Notes: generated from the sequence alone by a model not told the origin. Numbered from the stretch's first letter, positions 32,614-42,253 are shown. The stretch: DNA of 64,000 nt from an uncultured Croceitalea sp. (GCA_947495075.1 CANLXH010000001.1:434001-498000); one strand, 5' to 3'. Program-made: numbers and translations.

Positions 32614-34487
32614 TAACCTTCTAGAATTGAGCCAAGCTCAAACCAACGTTCTGTTTTTTCTTCAATTTTAGTATCTAGTTGGCCTAGTTCTACAGAAAGA
32701 GTGTTAATTTCATCACCAGACAAACTACCATTTGTAAATTTAAGCTGAAGCTTTTCTTTTTTTTCCTCTAGTTGCTGTATCTCTTTTTCGAGTCTATTAT
32801 ATTCTTTCTGTTCATTAAAAGACAGTTTGTTTGAGCTGCCTTTTTCTTTCCAGTTTACTCTTTCTGTCTTTTCAGTAGTATTTTTTTGTTCTCTTTCTTC
32901 TAAAACTTTACTGCTTTCATAAGCTCTATAATCAGAATAATTTCCAGGGAAATTCTCAACTTGTCCTTCACCTTTAAATACAAATAGGTGGTCTACAATT
33001 TTATCCATAAAATACCTGTCGTGAGAGACAACAATAAGACATCCAGGAAAATCCAATAGAAAACTCTCTAATACATTTAGGGTTACAATATCTAAATCAT
33101 TAGTAGGTTCATCCAATATTAAAAAATTGGGATTTTGAATTAATACCGTGCACAAATAAAGCCGTTTGCGTTCACCGCCACTTAATTTTTCTACAAAATC
33201 ATATTGTTTTTTTCTATCGAATAAAAAACGTTCTAAAAGTTGTTGTGCAGAAATTTGACGTCCTTTTTTTAAAGGAATATAATCACCAAATTCGCGTATA
33301 ACTTCTATAACTTTTTGACCTTCTTTTGGTTGTATCCCTTTTTGGGTATAATACCCAAATTTTATAGTGTCTCCAACTATTATTTTTCCAGAATCTATAA
33401 TCTCTCTCCCAGTAAGAATATTTAGAAAAGTAGATTTTCCAGTGCCATTTCTACCAATAATACCAATACGTTCTCCCTTGGTAAAACTATAATCGAACTT
33501 ATTTAGGATGGCTTTATCTCCATAGGCTTTATTAATACTATGAAGCTCAACTATTTTGCTGCCTAAACGTTCCATGTTCAATTCTAACTGAACTTCATGC
33601 TCTGTTCTGCGCTTACTGGCTTTGGCTTTTATTTCATGAAAATCATCTATTCTAGATTTAGATTTTGTAGTACGTGCTTTGGGTTGTCTACGCATCCATT
33701 CTAATTCTTTTTTAAATAGAATTTTACCCTTATGCTGTTCTACAGCTTCGCGTTCTAACCTAGCTTCTCTTTTTTCTAAATAGTATGAATAGTTTCCTTT
33801 GTAACTATAAAGTTGATTGTTATCCAATTCAATAATCTCATTGCATACTCGTTCTAGAAAATAACGGTCGTGGGTAACCATAAAAAGTGTAATACTTTCT
33901 TTTTTAAAAAAGTCTTCTAGCCACTCTATCATTTCCAAATCTAGATGATTTGTTGGTTCATCTAGAATTAATAAATCTGGTTTGTTGATTAAGGCATTGG
34001 CTAAGGCAAGTCGTTTTTTTTGTCCACCAGATAGTACACCAACTTTTAAGTTGAGTTCAGTGAGATTAAGTTTAAAGAGAATTTGCTTGTATTGCGTTTC
34101 AAAATCCCATGCATTAAGCCTTTCCATAGCTTCAAAAGCACTTTGGTAAGTATCTTGGTCTTCAGGATTTTGTACAGCTTCTTCATACCTAGCAATAACT
34201 TTTAGAATTTCATTCCCAGAATCAAAAATTGTTTCTTCAATGGTTAGATTTGGGTTTAAATCTGGTTCTTGCTCTAGAAAGGAAATTTTTATTCCTTTTC
34301 TACGTGTAATTTGACCTTTTTCAGTAGCGTCTTTACCAGAAATTATATTTAAAATAGATGTCTTTCCGCTTCCGTTTTTAGCAATCAGAGCAATTTTTTG
34401 GTCTTTATTTATTCCGAAGGATATATCAGAAAATAATACCAGTTCACCGTATGATTTAGAAATATTTTCTACAGTAAGTAGATTCAT
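32613..34487 (-). CDS. ABC-F family ATPase (Uup/EttA-like)
   Basis: Soluble twin-ATPase protein of 624 residues that acts on ribosomes in known ABC-F families. Two ABC domains are seen, with Walker A AKNGSGKT (about 36-43) and GRNGTGKS (about 346-353), signatures LSGGQKKRLALA and LSGGERKRLYLC, and Walker B LLILDEPTNHLD and FLILDEPTNDLD. The linker between them is basic and helical, and the C-terminal coiled coil (KEYNRLEKEIQQLEEKKEKLQ) is that of Uup. There are no membrane segments. It leads a pair with the methyltransferase-like gene. Confidence 0.94.
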   Translation of the reverse strand: MNLLTVENISKSYGELVLFSDISFGINKDQKIALIAKNGSGKTSILNIISGKDATEKGQITRRKGIKISFLEQEPDLNPNLTIEETIFDSGNEILKVIARYEEAVQNPEDQDTYQSAFEAMERLNAWDFETQYKQILFKLNLTELNLKVGVLSGGQKKRLALANALINKPDLLILDEPTNHLDLEMIEWLEDFFKKESITLFMVTHDRYFLERVCNEIIELDNNQLYSYKGNYSYYLEKREARLEREAVEQHKGKILFKKELEWMRRQPKARTTKSKSRIDDFHEIKAKASKRRTEHEVQLELNMERLGSKIVELHSINKAYGDKAILNKFDYSFTKGERIGIIGRNGTGKSTFLNILTGREIIDSGKIIVGDTIKFGYYTQKGIQPKEGQKVIEVIREFGDYIPLKKGRQISAQQLLERFLFDRKKQYDFVEKLSGGERKRLYLCTVLIQNPNFLILDEPTNDLDIVTLNVLESFLLDFPGCLIVVSHDRYFMDKIVDHLFVFKGEGQVENFPGNYSDYRAYESSKVLEEREQKNTTEKTERVNWKEKGSSNKLSFNEQKEYNRLEKEIQQLEEKKEKLQLKFTNGSLSGDEINTLSVELGQLDTKIEEKTERWFELGSILEG

Positions 34488-34519
34488 AAAAAAGGTTTTA
34501 ATAGGTGTAAAAACAAAAA

Positions 34520-35689
34520 CTAGATTTTCTTCAATAAGAATAGATACCTAATTATTAAAGCAAGCATTAAAGGAATATTAAGCGGTGAAAGTATTTGAAT
34601 TCTGAATACCCAAATTAAAAGTACAATGCCAATACAGGCTATAGCAAACCATAAATATTTAGGTAACCATATTGGCATCTCTTTTTTTGTAATAATTTTA
34701 AATGCTACAAAAAGATTTACAGGCATTAACCATAAAAAATTAAAATTTTTTCCAGTGACTATATGGTCAGTTGCAAACCATAGCACTAATATTAGAAGCC
34801 CAGCCAAACCTGAAACAAAAAATAATAAAAAATCTAGGATTTTATTGTGCCCTTGATGACGATAATCCAGTAAAGTAATGGCAATCACAAAAGCTAAAAG
34901 CATCATAAACCAAAATATTGGAGAAGTTAATAGCGAATCTTGATCATTGCCAGAATCTTCTGGGTAGTTTAAAATAGTACGTTCACGTTTTAATAATGGT
35001 TTACCTGCTTTGGTAGTATTTGCTAGCTGCTCCATTGCATAGTAAGGCATAAACATATGCTCGCGAACTGTAGCGGTTTTATCTGTAACACCTCCAAAAG
35101 CCAAATCAATTCCAAACATACCCCAAGAGTTTAAAGGAATATATTGTCTTACGAGCTCTCTAAACGTGTATTTTTCTTCTAAATGCGAGCCATTGAAAAT
35201 GATTCCTCCTTCAAATTCTTTTTCTAAAACATCACCAGTAATAGACGAACAGTTATTAAATAATGGATCATATAAATAATCTCTATTTTCTGGTAAGTAA
35301 TTGTTTTCCAGAAATTTAAAAAGTAGATTATTCTCTGAAGTGTTTAAATCTAATATTTGTTCTTTAACCCAACGTTTTTCTAACTCGTAATTGTAGAGAA
35401 AATTTTCAAACCTTCTTCTAGAGAGCGAGTAAACTAATTTGCCTTTTGCAAAATTTAGATAGAAGTTAGGTTTGTTAAAATCAAAAGTTCCATAATTATA
35501 TACTACATCAATACCAAGAGATGCATCTTGCACTCTAATAGCTGTATGACCAAACGATGAAAACAACTCGTTTCCAGTAGAACAAGTTAGAACACTTATT
35601 TGTGCTTTTTCTGATAATTGTGGTGCTTGCGCGAATGACGCCTGCAAGACCATAAAAAAAACAAATACAACTTTTAACTTCAATTTCAT
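34520..35689 (-). CDS. DUF4105 (Lnb-like) exported membrane protein
   Basis: A 389-residue protein with a signal peptide (MKLKLKVVFVFFMVLQASFAQ), a periplasmic DUF4105 domain (CSTGNELFSSFGHTAIRVQD, NYGTFDFNKPNFYLNFAKGK, NNCSSI) and about five C-terminal membrane helices. DUF4105 resembles the N-terminal domain of the lacto-N-biosidase Lnb family and has an NlpC/P60-like Cys-His layout (CS...H). Whether it hydrolyses anything is unknown. The ATG at 35689 is chosen because it begins a clean signal peptide; the longer ORF to 35746 would put another hydrophobic stretch in front. It is divergent from pssA. Confidence 0.85.
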   Translation of the reverse strand: MKLKLKVVFVFFMVLQASFAQAPQLSEKAQISVLTCSTGNELFSSFGHTAIRVQDASLGIDVVYNYGTFDFNKPNFYLNFAKGKLVYSLSRRRFENFLYNYELEKRWVKEQILDLNTSENNLLFKFLENNYLPENRDYLYDPLFNNCSSITGDVLEKEFEGGIIFNGSHLEEKYTFRELVRQYIPLNSWGMFGIDLAFGGVTDKTATVREHMFMPYYAMEQLANTTKAGKPLLKRERTILNYPEDSGNDQDSLLTSPIFWFMMLLAFVIAITLLDYRHQGHNKILDFLLFFVSGLAGLLILVLWFATDHIVTGKNFNFLWLMPVNLFVAFKIITKKEMPIWLPKYLWFAIACIGIVLLIWVFRIQILSPLNIPLMLALIIRYLFLLKKI

Positions 35690-35793
35690 TATTTGGAACA
35701 CAAAGGCAAATATCAAAATAAAAACTAGTACTGGAATGCCTATCAAATAGAAAAATGGATTTTTAGCTTATTTTTACGAAAATCATTTATTTA

Positions 35794-36525
35794 ATGAAAC
35801 AGCATGTACCTAATTTCATAACACTCCTTAATCTTTTGTGTGGATGTATTGCTGTAGTTTTTGCAGTATTAAACCAATTAGAATTTGCTGCTATTTTTGC
35901 TTTTTTAGGAATTTTCTTTGACTTTTTTGATGGTCTCACTGCTAGGCTGCTTGATGTTAGAAGCGAACTTGGAGTCCAATTAGACTCTTTGGCAGATATG
36001 GTTACGAGTGGGCTAGTACCTGGAATAGTTATGTTTCAACTTTTAAATATGGCACAATCTGGAGGATGGAATATAGATTTGTTAGGTATTAGTACAGAAC
36101 TAAATATTCTTTCCTTGTCTGGTTTTATAATTACACTAGCTTCAGCATACAGACTAGCAAAATTTAATATAGATGAAAATCAAGTTTCTTCATTTATAGG
36201 TTTACCAACTCCTGCTAATGCGCTTTTGATTTTATCGCTTCCTTTGATTCTACTTTACCAAAACAATGACGTCTTAAATGAAATTATCTTAAACCAATGG
36301 TTTTTAATTGGATTAACGCTACTTAGCGCATTTTTACTCAATTCAAAAATCGAATTATTTTCTTTTAAGTTTAAGAACTATAGTTTTAAAGAAAACGGTA
36401 TAAAGTATTTGTTCTTGATAGGGAGTTTGGTGTTACTTTTAACAGTAAAGTTTTTAGCAGTACCGTTAATTATAGTAATGTATATAATGGCATCATTAAT
36501 TGAGAAACAATTTAAAACGGTTTAA
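35794..36525 (+). CDS. pssA: CDP-diacylglycerol-serine O-phosphatidyltransferase
   Basis: Membrane enzyme that makes phosphatidylserine, the precursor of phosphatidylethanolamine. The CDP-alcohol phosphotransferase motif D46-G47-xx-A50-R51...G60-xxx-D64-xxx-D68 (FDGLTARLLD, GVQLDSLADM) is intact. The 243 residues form about seven or eight helices. The start MKQHVPNFITLLNLLCGC is typical. It is convergent with lptB, sharing four bases at the 3' ends. Confidence 0.95.
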   Translation: MKQHVPNFITLLNLLCGCIAVVFAVLNQLEFAAIFAFLGIFFDFFDGLTARLLDVRSELGVQLDSLADMVTSGLVPGIVMFQLLNMAQSGGWNIDLLGISTELNILSLSGFIITLASAYRLAKFNIDENQVSSFIGLPTPANALLILSLPLILLYQNNDVLNEIILNQWFLIGLTLLSAFLLNSKIELFSFKFKNYSFKENGIKYLFLIGSLVLLLTVKFLAVPLIIVMYIMASLIEKQFKTV

Positions 36526-37262
36526 AAATCCAATTTCTTTTTACGTAGTTCAAAATTTTGACCAAGATATACTTGGCGAACCATTTCATCTTCGGCTAAA
36601 TCTTCTGGAATACCCGCCTTTAGGATACCACCTTCGAACATCAAATAAGAACGTTCTGTTATGGCTAAAGTTTCTTGTACGTTATGATCAGTGATAAGAA
36701 TACCTATATTCTTGTCTTTTAATTGTGCTACAATACGTTGTATATCTTCTACCGCAACTGGGTCTACACCAGCAAAAGGTTCATCAAGTAAGATAAATTT
36801 TGGGTCAGTAGCTAAAGCTCTTGCAATTTCTGTTCGTCTTCTTTCACCACCAGAAAGTAAGTCACCGCGACTTTTACGAATATGACCTAATCCAAACTCA
36901 TCTATTAAGGACTCCATTTTCATGTGCTGCTCTTTCTTAGAGAGCTTAGTGGTTTGCAACACACTTAAAATATTTTTTTCAATACTTAATTTTCTAAATA
37001 CGGAAGCTTCTTGTGCCAAATACCCAATTCCATTTTGTGCTCTTTTGTACATTGGAAAGTTGGTGATTTCCATATCGTCTAAATAGATATTACCGCCATT
37101 TGGTTTAATAAGACCAACAATCATATAAAAAGAAGTGGTTTTTCCCGCTCCATTTGGTCCAAGTAAACCAACAATTTCCCCTTGGTTAACTTCTAAGGAA
37201 ATACCTTTTACTACTTTACGACCACGATAGGCCTTCATTATATTTTCAGCGCGTAATTTCAT
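36522..37262 (-). CDS. lptB: LPS export ABC transporter ATPase LptB
   Basis: Cytoplasmic ATPase that powers LPS extraction from the inner membrane with LptFGC. Walker A GPNGAGKT (35-42), signature LSGGE (136-140) and Walker B FILLDEP (156-162) are intact. YLAQEASVFRKLS is the LptB-type Q-loop. At 246 residues it is of normal length, with a short C-terminal extension. It is last in a minus-strand run with kdsD, tatC and a decayed gene. An OstA/LptD-like gene is at 60.5 kb. Confidence 0.96.
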   Translation of the reverse strand: MKLRAENIMKAYRGRKVVKGISLEVNQGEIVGLLGPNGAGKTTSFYMIVGLIKPNGGNIYLDDMEITNFPMYKRAQNGIGYLAQEASVFRKLSIEKNILSVLQTTKLSKKEQHMKMESLIDEFGLGHIRKSRGDLLSGGERRRTEIARALATDPKFILLDEPFAGVDPVAVEDIQRIVAQLKDKNIGILITDHNVQETLAITERSYLMFEGGILKAGIPEDLAEDEMVRQVYLGQNFELRKKKLDF

Positions 37263-37316
37263 CTGGTACCAAATCTAAACATATTCTGTTTTAACAAATT
37301 AGTCTTTGTGATATTT

Positions 37317-37670
37317 TTAAGCCATAGTAATTTCTAACTCTTCCCAATACTCATTGGCTTTTCTTAGATGAGGAATCACAATTGTACCGCCTACTAACTA
37401 ACGTCGCAATGCTTAAAGTTTCCATTACTTCATCTTTAGTTGCACCACTTTCTTGTGAACTTTCTAAGTGATATTTAACACAATCGTCACATCGTAAAAC
37501 TACAGATGCTACTAAACCCAAAATTTCCTTGGTCTTAATGTCTATAGCTCCAGCCATTAGGTATTGATGTTTAGATTAAAGATGCGCTTAATAACTTTAT
37601 TATTTTCAGAACGTAATTTATCATTCATTTTTGCCCTGTTAGCATTGAATTCTTCTACTTTATTTGGCAT
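37317..37670 (-). pseudogene. AhpD-like carboxymuconolactone decarboxylase family gene with two frameshifts
   Basis: Read across three frames, this encodes a flavobacterial AhpD-like protein of about 117 residues. Frame 1 gives MPNKVEEFNANRAKMNDKL...FNLNINT and stops at TAA. Adding one base there would give NTYMAGA and join frame 2 (AGAIDIKTKEILGLVASVVLRCDDCVKYHLE, with the C-x-x-C redox motif at CDDC). Near 37395 frame 2 runs into a four-base tandem duplication (TTAGTTAG); removing four bases restores TLVGG and the expected end IPHLRKANEYWEELE. The start overlaps the tatC stop by 11 bases. Either the gene has decayed in place or the sequence has errors. Confidence 0.8.
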
Positions 37671-38499
37671 TTTTAAACTCTTTTTCTTTTTTGGCTTCTC
37701 TTTTTAAAACTAGTTTTGATATATGAATACTGACCTGATATAAAATGAGTACAGGAATAGCCACTACTATTTGACTTGCAACATCAGGAGGAGTAATAAC
37801 CGCAGACAGAATTAGTACAATTACTAAAGCAATTTTGCGATACTTTTTTAGTATTTCAGGGGTTACTAATCCAACTTTAGTCAAAAAGAAAATGATTATT
37901 GGTAATTCAAACATAATTCCACAAGCAATAACTGCAGCCCTAACTGTGCCTACATACGAACCTAAATCAATTTCGTTTGTTACTTCTGCACTTACTTGAT
38001 AAGTGCCTAAGAAGTTGATAGAGAGTGGTGCTACTACATAATACCCAAATAGTACACCCAGAAAGAATAAAAAGGATGCAACGAATATGAAACCTCTAGA
38101 ATATTTTTTTTCATTAGACTTTAATCCAGGGCTAATAAAACGCCAAAGTTCCCATAAAACATATGGGAAACCAGCAATAAACCCAACCCATATAGAAGTC
38201 CAAATATGAGCAGAAAATTGCCCTGCCATTAATCTGCTTTGAATAGTAAATGGCAATGAGTCACCGCAAAATTCTGAGTCAATTCCAAAAAAAGTAGCGA
38301 CGTTACAAAAGAATCTGTAGGTTGGAAAGTCTAAGTTTTTAGGACCAAATAGAATTGTATCAAAAATGAAACCTCTCATTGTAAAGGCTACGCAACCAAT
38401 TATAACTACTGCTAGTGTGGAACGTATTAGATGCCATCTAAGCTCTTCTAAATGGTCTAAAAAAGACATTTCATCTGGATTTTTTTCCGCATTTGCCAT
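37660..38499 (-). CDS. tatC: Twin-arginine translocase subunit TatC
   Basis: Core membrane subunit that recognises twin-arginine signal peptides. MSFLDHLEELRWHLIRSTLAVV is the TatC signature, and SPGLKSNEKKYSRGFIFVASFLFFLGVLFGYYVV the second conserved block. The 279 residues form six helices, with an insertion in the first periplasmic loop (FCNVATFFGIDSEFCGDSLP) carrying two Cys, as is usual in Bacteroidota. The start meets the kdsD stop, and the AhpD-like pseudogene begins within its last codons. Confidence 0.96.
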   Translation of the reverse strand: MANAEKNPDEMSFLDHLEELRWHLIRSTLAVVIIGCVAFTMRGFIFDTILFGPKNLDFPTYRFFCNVATFFGIDSEFCGDSLPFTIQSRLMAGQFSAHIWTSIWVGFIAGFPYVLWELWRFISPGLKSNEKKYSRGFIFVASFLFFLGVLFGYYVVAPLSINFLGTYQVSAEVTNEIDLGSYVGTVRAAVIACGIMFELPIIIFFLTKVGLVTPEILKKYRKIALVIVLILSAVITPPDVASQIVVAIPVLILYQVSIHISKLVLKREAKKEKEFKNAK

Positions 38500-39464
38500 C
38501 AGAGAATACCTTCTTTAATCAAATTATGAATATGGACTACACCTTCGTAGTTATTGCCTTTTAATACCAAAAGTTGGGATATACCCAAGTCTTGCATGGT
38601 CTCTAACGCTTTAACTGCTAGAATATCTGCTTGTATAACCTTTGGTCCCAAGGTCATAATATCTTTTGCTTTTAACCCTCCGATGTTCTCGTGTTTATTT
38701 AGCATTCTTCGTATATCTCCATCAGTCACAACACCAACAACTTCATTGTTTTCTAATACTGCTGTAACTCCCAACATTTTTTCTGATATTTCAACAATAA
38801 CACTCTTAACATCAGTATTTATATCTACTTGGGGTTTAAGATTAGTGCCTACAATATCATCTACTCTTAAGTAGAGTTTTTTCCCCAAAGAACCACCAGG
38901 ATGGTATTTAGCAAAATCAGAACTGCTAAAGCCTCTTAATTCCAAAAGGGAAATCGCTAAAGCATCACCCATTACCAATTGTGCAGTAGTACTAGTTGTT
39001 GGAGCGAGATTATTAGGGCAAGCTTCTTTTTCGATAAACGTATTGAGTACAAAATCTGCTTGTTTTCCAAGTACAGAATCTACATTTCCAGTTATGCCGA
39101 TTAATTTATTGTCTCCTCTTTTTATAAGTGGAATCAACATCTTTATTTCTTCTGTGTTACCACTTTTAGAAATACAGATGACAACATCATCTTTTAAAAC
39201 TGTTCCTAAATCACCATGTATAGCATCAGCAGCATGCATAAAAATTGCAGGCGTACCGGTGGAATTTAATGTTGCGGAAATTTTAGTAGCAATGATGGCA
39301 CTTTTACCAACGCCAGAGACAATTACTCTTCCTTTTGACTCTAAAATACATTTGGTTGCCTCTTCAAACTGAGAATTAAGATTAGAAATCAAATTTTTGA
39401 TTGCATCCGCTTCGTTTTCAATCGTTCTTTTGGCAATCGATAAAATTGACTTGTTTTTTTTCAA
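38499..39464 (-). CDS. kdsD: Arabinose-5-phosphate isomerase KdsD/KpsF
   Basis: Converts ribulose-5-phosphate to arabinose-5-phosphate, the first step to KDO of lipopolysaccharide. An N-terminal SIS domain is seen (SGVGKSAIIATKISATLNSTGTPAIF, ISKSGNTEEIKMLIPLIKR, ACPNNLAPTTSTTAQLVMGDALA), then two CBS domains (about residues 205-320). The 321 residues match the family. It starts the minus-strand run with tatC and lptB, and is divergent from recQ. Confidence 0.96.
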   Translation of the reverse strand: MKKNKSILSIAKRTIENEADAIKNLISNLNSQFEEATKCILESKGRVIVSGVGKSAIIATKISATLNSTGTPAIFMHAADAIHGDLGTVLKDDVVICISKSGNTEEIKMLIPLIKRGDNKLIGITGNVDSVLGKQADFVLNTFIEKEACPNNLAPTTSTTAQLVMGDALAISLLELRGFSSSDFAKYHPGGSLGKKLYLRVDDIVGTNLKPQVDINTDVKSVIVEISEKMLGVTAVLENNEVVGVVTDGDIRRMLNKHENIGGLKAKDIMTLGPKVIQADILAVKALETMQDLGISQLLVLKGNNYEGVVHIHNLIKEGIL

Positions 39465-39659
39465 GGTATTATTGGGCTTATCTAATTGTATTCCTAAAAG
39501 ATTGTCTTATATTTAAGATTACAAAATTAAACAAACTATATTTTATAAATTGTGATGTGAGTAGCAATTATACTCCCCACGATTATAAATCTTAAAAAAA
39601 TATATCCTGATAAAAATTGTATTTAGCAGGTCGATTTAACAAATATCGGAACCCTCGTA

Positions 39660-41861
39660 ATGAGTCTTATAACTTCAGATTTACATACTTCTTTAAAAAA
39701 ATATTTTGGCTTTTCTAAATTTAAAGGGCTACAAGAACAAGTAATTAAAAATGTACTTGAACAGAAAGATACTTTTGTAATAATGCCTACTGGTGGAGGT
39801 AAATCGCTTTGTTACCAATTACCAGCTTTAATGCAAGAAGGAACAGCAATTGTTGTTTCTCCTTTAATTGCGTTGATGAAAAACCAAGTAGATGCAATAC
39901 GCGGTGTCTCTTCTGAACACGGTATTGCCCATGTGCTAAACTCTTCTTTAACTAAGACAGAAGTTAAACAAGTAATGGCAGATATGACCAATGGAGTCAC
40001 AAAACTACTTTACGTAGCTCCTGAATCATTGACCAAAGCAGAATATATAGATTTTCTTAGGACCGTAACTATATCTTTTGTTGCTGTAGATGAAGCACAT
40101 TGTATTTCTGAATGGGGTCATGATTTTAGACCGGAATATCGAAACTTAAAAAATATTATTGATAGGCTAGGGGAAAATATCCCAATAATCGGTCTTACCG
40201 CAACAGCTACTCCCAAAGTACAAGAAGATATTACAAAGAACTTAGGGATGACAGATGCAAAGGTTTTTAAAGCATCGTTTAACAGACCTAATTTGTTTTA
40301 TGAAGTACGTCCTAAGACTGTTAATGTAGATGCTGATATTATTCGCTTTGTAAAACAAAATCAAGGAAAATCTGGAATAGTTTATTGTTTAAGCAGGAAA
40401 CGTGTTGAAGAATTGGCGCAAACATTGCAGGTCAATGGCGTTAGCGCGGTACCCTATCATGCAGGTTTTGATGCCAAAACACGTTCAAAATATCAAGATA
40501 TGTTCTTGATGGAAGATGTTGATGTAGTTGTGGCTACAATAGCATTTGGTATGGGAATAGATAAACCTGATGTACGATTTGTTATTCATCACGATATTCC
40601 TAAAAGTATTGAGAGCTATTATCAAGAAACGGGTAGGGCTGGTCGTGATGGTGGTGAAGGCCATTGCCTAGCTTTCTATTCTTACAAAGATGTAGAAAAG
40701 CTTGAAAAGTTTATGTCTGGCAAACCAGTTGCCGAGCAAGAAATAGGTAATGCCTTGCTACAAGAGATTGTTGCATATGCAGAAACTTCTATGTCTAGAA
40801 GAAAGTTTATCCTTCATTATTTTGGAGAAGAGTTTGACGGTGAAAATGGAGAAGGTGCAGATATGGATGATAATGCTCGCAATCCAAAGAAAAAAGAAGA
40901 AGCCAAAGATGAAGTTGTAAAATTACTTAAAGTCGTAAAAGGCACAAATGAAAAATTTAAAACCAAAGAAATTGTAAAAGCTTTAGTTGGTAAAACTAAT
41001 GCACTTATTTCCTCACATAAGACTGATGAAAAAGAGTTTTTTGGATGTGGAGCTGATAATGATGAGAATTATTGGATGGCACTAACACGACAAGTTTTAG
41101 TTGCAGGATTTCTAAAAAAAGAGATTGAGCAATATGGAGTTTTACATTTAACTCCTAAAGGAGAAGAATTTTTAAAGAGTGCTTCATCTTTTATGATGAC
41201 TAAAGATCATGTTTACAGTGAAGAAAATAATGATGCGATAGTTACTGCCGCAAAATCTAGTGGGGCAGCTGCGGATGAAAAGCTATTAAAGCAATTAAAG
41301 GACTTAAGAAAGAAAGAAGCCGACAAAAACAAAGTTCCACCATTTGTTGTATTTCAAGATCCTTCTTTAGATGATATGGCTTTAAAGTATCCAATTTCCA
41401 TGGAAGAATTATTAAATATTCATGGAGTAGGCGAGGGAAAAGCTAAAAAGTATGGTAAGCCTTTTTTAAAGCTGATAAGTGATTATGTAGAAGAGAATGA
41501 TATTATTAGACCGGATGATTTAGTTGTAAAAAGTACTGGTGCTAATTCTGGTTTAAAACTCTACATCATACAGAATGTAGATAGAAAACTCCCACTTGAT
41601 GATATAGCTGCGGCAAAAGGTTTAGAAATACCACAGCTCATTAAAGAAATGGAGCAAATTGTTTTTAGTGGCACCAAGTTAAACCTTGCATATTGGGTTG
41701 ATGAAGTACTAGATGAAGATCAACAAGAAGAAATTCATGAATATTTCTTGGAGGCTGAATCTGATTCTATAGACGATGCGGTTGAGGAGTTTGATGGTGA
41801 CTATGAAGAGGAAGAATTACGATTGTACCGTCTTAAATTTATTAGTGAAGTAGCTAATTAA
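39660..41861 (+). CDS. recQ: ATP-dependent DNA helicase RecQ
   Basis: 3'-5' helicase for recombination and fork repair. Walker A is MPTGGGKS (K48) and the DEAH box at 144-147 is followed by the RecQ aromatic loop (CISEWGHDFRPEY). Motif VI is ESYYQETGRAGRDG. The RQC zinc region is changed: where E. coli RecQ has four Cys, the segment SMSRRKFILHYFGEEFDGEN has lost them, as seen in other Bacteroidota. A winged-helix and an HRDC domain (ISMEELLNIHGVGEGKAKKYG) follow. The 733 residues include an acidic tail. Confidence 0.96.
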   Translation: MSLITSDLHTSLKKYFGFSKFKGLQEQVIKNVLEQKDTFVIMPTGGGKSLCYQLPALMQEGTAIVVSPLIALMKNQVDAIRGVSSEHGIAHVLNSSLTKTEVKQVMADMTNGVTKLLYVAPESLTKAEYIDFLRTVTISFVAVDEAHCISEWGHDFRPEYRNLKNIIDRLGENIPIIGLTATATPKVQEDITKNLGMTDAKVFKASFNRPNLFYEVRPKTVNVDADIIRFVKQNQGKSGIVYCLSRKRVEELAQTLQVNGVSAVPYHAGFDAKTRSKYQDMFLMEDVDVVVATIAFGMGIDKPDVRFVIHHDIPKSIESYYQETGRAGRDGGEGHCLAFYSYKDVEKLEKFMSGKPVAEQEIGNALLQEIVAYAETSMSRRKFILHYFGEEFDGENGEGADMDDNARNPKKKEEAKDEVVKLLKVVKGTNEKFKTKEIVKALVGKTNALISSHKTDEKEFFGCGADNDENYWMALTRQVLVAGFLKKEIEQYGVLHLTPKGEEFLKSASSFMMTKDHVYSEENNDAIVTAAKSSGAAADEKLLKQLKDLRKKEADKNKVPPFVVFQDPSLDDMALKYPISMEELLNIHGVGEGKAKKYGKPFLKLISDYVEENDIIRPDDLVVKSTGANSGLKLYIIQNVDRKLPLDDIAAAKGLEIPQLIKEMEQIVFSGTKLNLAYWVDEVLDEDQQEEIHEYFLEAESDSIDDAVEEFDGDYEEEELRLYRLKFISEVAN

Positions 41862-42253
41862 GGAGCCAGATATTCAAAAGGATACATTTTAATGTTTCTG
41901 AGAATGGTAAATACTAAAATCACTATAAGAATAATTATAGGAGCTTTTCTATAATAGAATAAACTTTTTTTTTCTGGTCTAAAAAACCTCATACACAACT
42001 CAATTATTATTAAAGTTAAAGCTGGTAGTAATAATAGATTATGCCCAATTGCATCCAATATATTTAAATGAAGTAAATCATGAATCGCCCTTTGGCTGCC
42101 GCAACCTGAGCAATAAACTCCTAAATGTTGATAAATAGGACATTTAGGAAATATGAGTTGCCCACTTGGATTAAACAAAAAATATAGGGGTACTGTTATT
42201 TTTAACAGTACCCCTATTAGAATTAGAAATCTTTTTTTGCTAAAAATCTCCAT
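41858..42253 (-). CDS. DUF2752 membrane protein, copy 1
   Basis: A 131-residue protein with three or four membrane helices. The DUF2752 motif is YCSGCGSQRAIHDLLH, a CxxCGxQR pattern that may bind metal. The ATG at 42253 gives MEIFSKKRFLILIGVLLK and overlaps the CD225 gene by 14 bases. Codons 10-24 form a perfect terminator-like hairpin (see 42184-42217). It is the fourth gene of a small membrane protein cluster that starts with another DUF2752 protein. The function is unknown. Confidence 0.85.
   Translation of the reverse strand: MEIFSKKRFLILIGVLLKITVPLYFLFNPSGQLIFPKCPIYQHLGVYCSGCGSQRAIHDLLHLNILDAIGHNLLLLPALTLIIIELCMRFFRPEKKSLFYYRKAPIIILIVILVFTILRNIKMYPFEYLAP
42184..42217 (-). promoter_or_regulatory. 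Perfect 15-bp terminator-like hairpin inside the DUF2752 coding region
   Basis: ATAGGGGTACTGTTA at 42184-42198 and its exact complement at 42203-42217 enclose a four-base loop. On the minus (coding) strand ATATTTTTTG follows, so it has the form of an intrinsic terminator or attenuator. It codes for LIGVLLKITVPLY, so it lies wholly inside codons about 10-24 of the DUF2752 gene. Confidence 0.75.

Noticed and set aside
37351-37557. A complete 68-residue AhpD-like protein
   Set aside because: It is only the middle frame of a gene whose N- and C-terminal parts are found in other frames on either side.
39556-39580. Short GAGTA/TACTC inverted repeat upstream of recQ
   Set aside because: Only five perfect pairs in AT-rich DNA; no supporting T-tract or second copy.
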